A DNA stretch of 64,000 bases from Parahaliea maris (GTDB lineage Bacteria > Pseudomonadota > Gammaproteobacteria > Pseudomonadales > Halieaceae). The DNA lies in NCBI RefSeq assembly GCF_008064665.1, contig NZ_VRZA01000009.1, forward strand, positions 78,015 to 142,014. Reading direction: 5' to 3'. The notes under the pieces were generated by a model. That model ran no database searches, had not been told where the DNA came from, and was given only the letters and a program-made list of their open reading frames with translations. Below are positions 63,103 to 64,000 of the stretch, piece by piece. Made by a program: the position numbers and the translations under genes. Position 1 is the stretch's first letter. Every line of letters starts with the position of its first letter.

Positions 63103-63477
63103 ATGAACAAGCCGGGCAAACGCGGCCTGACCCGCCTGCTGGCGGCAACCCGTCACTCCCGGGACGGCCTGGTGTCCGCCTGGCGCTCTGAGGAGGCCTT
63201 CCGCACCGAGGCGGTGCTGGCCCTCGCCTTCCTGCCCCTGGCCTTTGCGGTGGGCGACGGCCTCGCCCACCAGCTGGTGCTGGTGGTGTGTTGTGCCCTG
63301 GTGATCCTGGCGGAAATACTCAACACCGCCATCGAGTCGGTGGTGGACCGGATTGGCCCGGAGCACGACCCGCTGTCGGGCCAGGCCAAGGACCTGGGAT
63401 CAGCCGCCGTGCTGGTCTCCCTGCTACTGTTTGCCCTGGCCTGGGGCCTGTCCCTGTGGCAGTGGTGGCAGGGCTGA
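63103..63477 (+). CDS. dgkA: Diacylglycerol kinase DgkA
   Basis: Small inner-membrane kinase that recycles diacylglycerol to phosphatidic acid. The 124-residue protein matches the E. coli length (122): RLLAATRHSRDGLVSAWRSEEAFRTE at the N-terminus, three membrane helices and the signature EILNTAIESVVDRIG near residue 75 with catalytic Glu, then HDPLSGQAKDLGSAAV. I chose ATG at 63103 (AAGGG upstream); GTG at 63064 is an alternative. Confidence 0.93.
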   Translation: MNKPGKRGLTRLLAATRHSRDGLVSAWRSEEAFRTEAVLALAFLPLAFAVGDGLAHQLVLVVCCALVILAEILNTAIESVVDRIGPEHDPLSGQAKDLGSAAVLVSLLLFALAWGLSLWQWWQG

Positions 63478-63533
63478 GAGCGACCCGCCGGCCGCGCCCG
63501 GCAAGCTGCTCCTTGCAGGCCACCCAACTACTG

Positions 63534-63562
63534 TTGACAAGGGGGCACTGAATGTGAATAAT
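63534..63562 (+). promoter_or_regulatory. Near-consensus sigma70 promoter of rpsT
   Basis: TTGACA (63534-63539), a 17-bp spacer and AATAAT (63557-63562) give a strong promoter. Transcription would start near 63569, leaving a leader of about 47 nt before the GTG start. Confidence 0.85.
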
Positions 63563-63615
63563 CGCGCCTCTTTGAAATTTGCCCCTTTGACAAACGAAAT
63601 TTAGAGGAAGATACC

Positions 63616-63882
63616 GTGGCCAACTCACCACAAGCCAGAAAACGTGCCCGTCAGGCCGAGAAACGTCGCAGCCACAACGCCAGCCTGCGCTCCCTGGTAC
63701 GCACCCAGATCAAGAAAGTCGTGGCTGCCATCGGCACTGGCGACGCTGCCAAGGCCAAGGAAGCCTACGCTTCTGCCGTGCCCGTAATCGACCGCATGGC
63801 CGACAAAGGCATCATCCACAAGAACAAGGCTGCTCGTCACAAGAGCCGCCTGAATGCCAAGGTGAAAGCCCTGGCCGCGTAA
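63616..63882 (+). CDS. rpsT: 30S ribosomal protein S20
   Basis: An 88-residue, Lys/Arg/Ala-rich protein that binds 16S rRNA in the small subunit. It starts [21 protein letters not shown] and ends with the family helix [20 protein letters not shown]. The start is GTG at 63616 with AGAGGAAG upstream; E. coli rpsT also uses a non-ATG start (TTG), and a weak start is part of its autogenous control. It stands alone behind a strong promoter. Confidence 0.97.
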   Translation: MANSPQARKRARQAEKRRSHNASLRSLVRTQIKKVVAAIGTGDAAKAKEAYASAVPVIDRMADKGIIHKNKAARHKSRLNAKVKALAA

Positions 63883-63904
63883 GCTCACACGCTTTCCACG
63901 AAAA

Positions 63905-63923
63905 AGCCGGCTTGAAGCCGGCT
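63905..63923. terminator. First hairpin after rpsT
   Basis: AGCCGGC and GCCGGCT flank a 5-nt loop, 22 bp after the rpsT stop. AAAAA precedes it, so it would act as an intrinsic terminator for a minus-strand transcript; in the plus direction it lacks a T-run. Confidence 0.55.
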
Positions 63924-63933
63924 CAGACTGCTG

Positions 63934-63963
63934 ACAAACCCCGGTTATTTAGCCGGGGTTTGT
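63934..63963 (+). terminator. Strong intrinsic terminator of rpsT
   Basis: ACAAACCCCGG (63934-63944) pairs with CCGGGGTTTGT (63953-63963), an 11-bp stem with an 8-nt loop, followed by TGTTTTC. This is the likely end of the rpsT mRNA. The window then ends with no further gene. Confidence 0.8.
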
Positions 63964-64000
63964 TGTTTTCGGAATACCACCGTCTTTGCTCGACGTCTCC

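Overview
This 64 kb window is chromosomal DNA from a GC-rich gammaproteobacterium. The gene content points that way: fabA-fabB, fadB-fadA, a two-ATP-cone NrdA, the PA2779/PA2778 protein pair, YqcC, a Pseudomonas-like MFS-to-ssb neighbourhood and rpsT. The mix is most reminiscent of marine Cellvibrionales-type bacteria (Halieaceae or Microbulbiferaceae), but this placement is inferred from content, not from a search. No phage, transposase, integrase, CRISPR array, tRNA or rRNA was recognised.

Layout. 1-2 kb: nucleotide-sugar genes galU (partial) and manC, overlapping by 4 bp. 2.2-4 kb: unsaturated fatty acid pair fabA-fabB, followed by two elaborate cloverleaf-like palindromes. 4.5-7.1 kb (minus): moeA, moaB and a degenerate RmlD-like SDR protein in one overlapping operon. 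7.1-10.4 kb (minus): ssb, an FAD amine oxidase and an MFS exporter. 10.5-10.8 kb: a stand-alone encapsulated-ferritin-type protein flanked by two different tandem repeats. 11-13.3 kb: argD-argF. 13.3-18.7 kb: nrdA-nrdB behind a control region with a sigma70-like promoter, two NrdR boxes 32 bp apart and a consensus DnaA box. 18.8-21 kb: a PlpD-type patatin autotransporter. 21.2-24.8 kb: a membrane-anchored P-loop ATPase translationally coupled to an MscS channel, the best candidate here for an undescribed system. 24.9-31.8 kb: PA2779/PA2778-type proteins, a PiT phosphate transporter, a split DUF4331 pair, a TPR lipoprotein and an unknown secreted protein. 31.9-33.1 kb: a retropepsin-like protease and a small secreted protein. 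33.3-36.7 kb: fadB-fadA. 36.8-39.5 kb: two paralogous LuxR-type regulators.

39.7-56.5 kb is an exopolysaccharide locus. The plus-strand arm holds a priming glycosyl-1-phosphate transferase, Wzy polymerase, acetyltransferase, sulfotransferase, GT4 glycosyltransferase, an Alg14/Alg13-like pair (PssD/PssE type), a second sulfotransferase and a flippase. The minus-strand arm holds an outer-membrane beta-barrel, a short Wza-like export protein, a Wzc-like tyrosine autokinase, a PHP phosphatase and a VpsP-like TPR protein. Together they would make and export a sulfated, probably acetylated polymer by a Wzx/Wzy-type route. The first genes of both arms are preceded by closely similar TGTCCCA-NN-TGGG palindromes, suggesting a shared regulator. 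An extra O-antigen-ligase-type protein lies just upstream. GalU and ManC at the window start could feed UDP-glucose and GDP-mannose to this pathway.

56.6-64 kb: yqcC, dinG, a glycerolipid acyltransferase-like gene, two small proteins, a tyrosine phosphatase with a TetR regulator, dgkA, and rpsT with a near-consensus promoter and two terminators.
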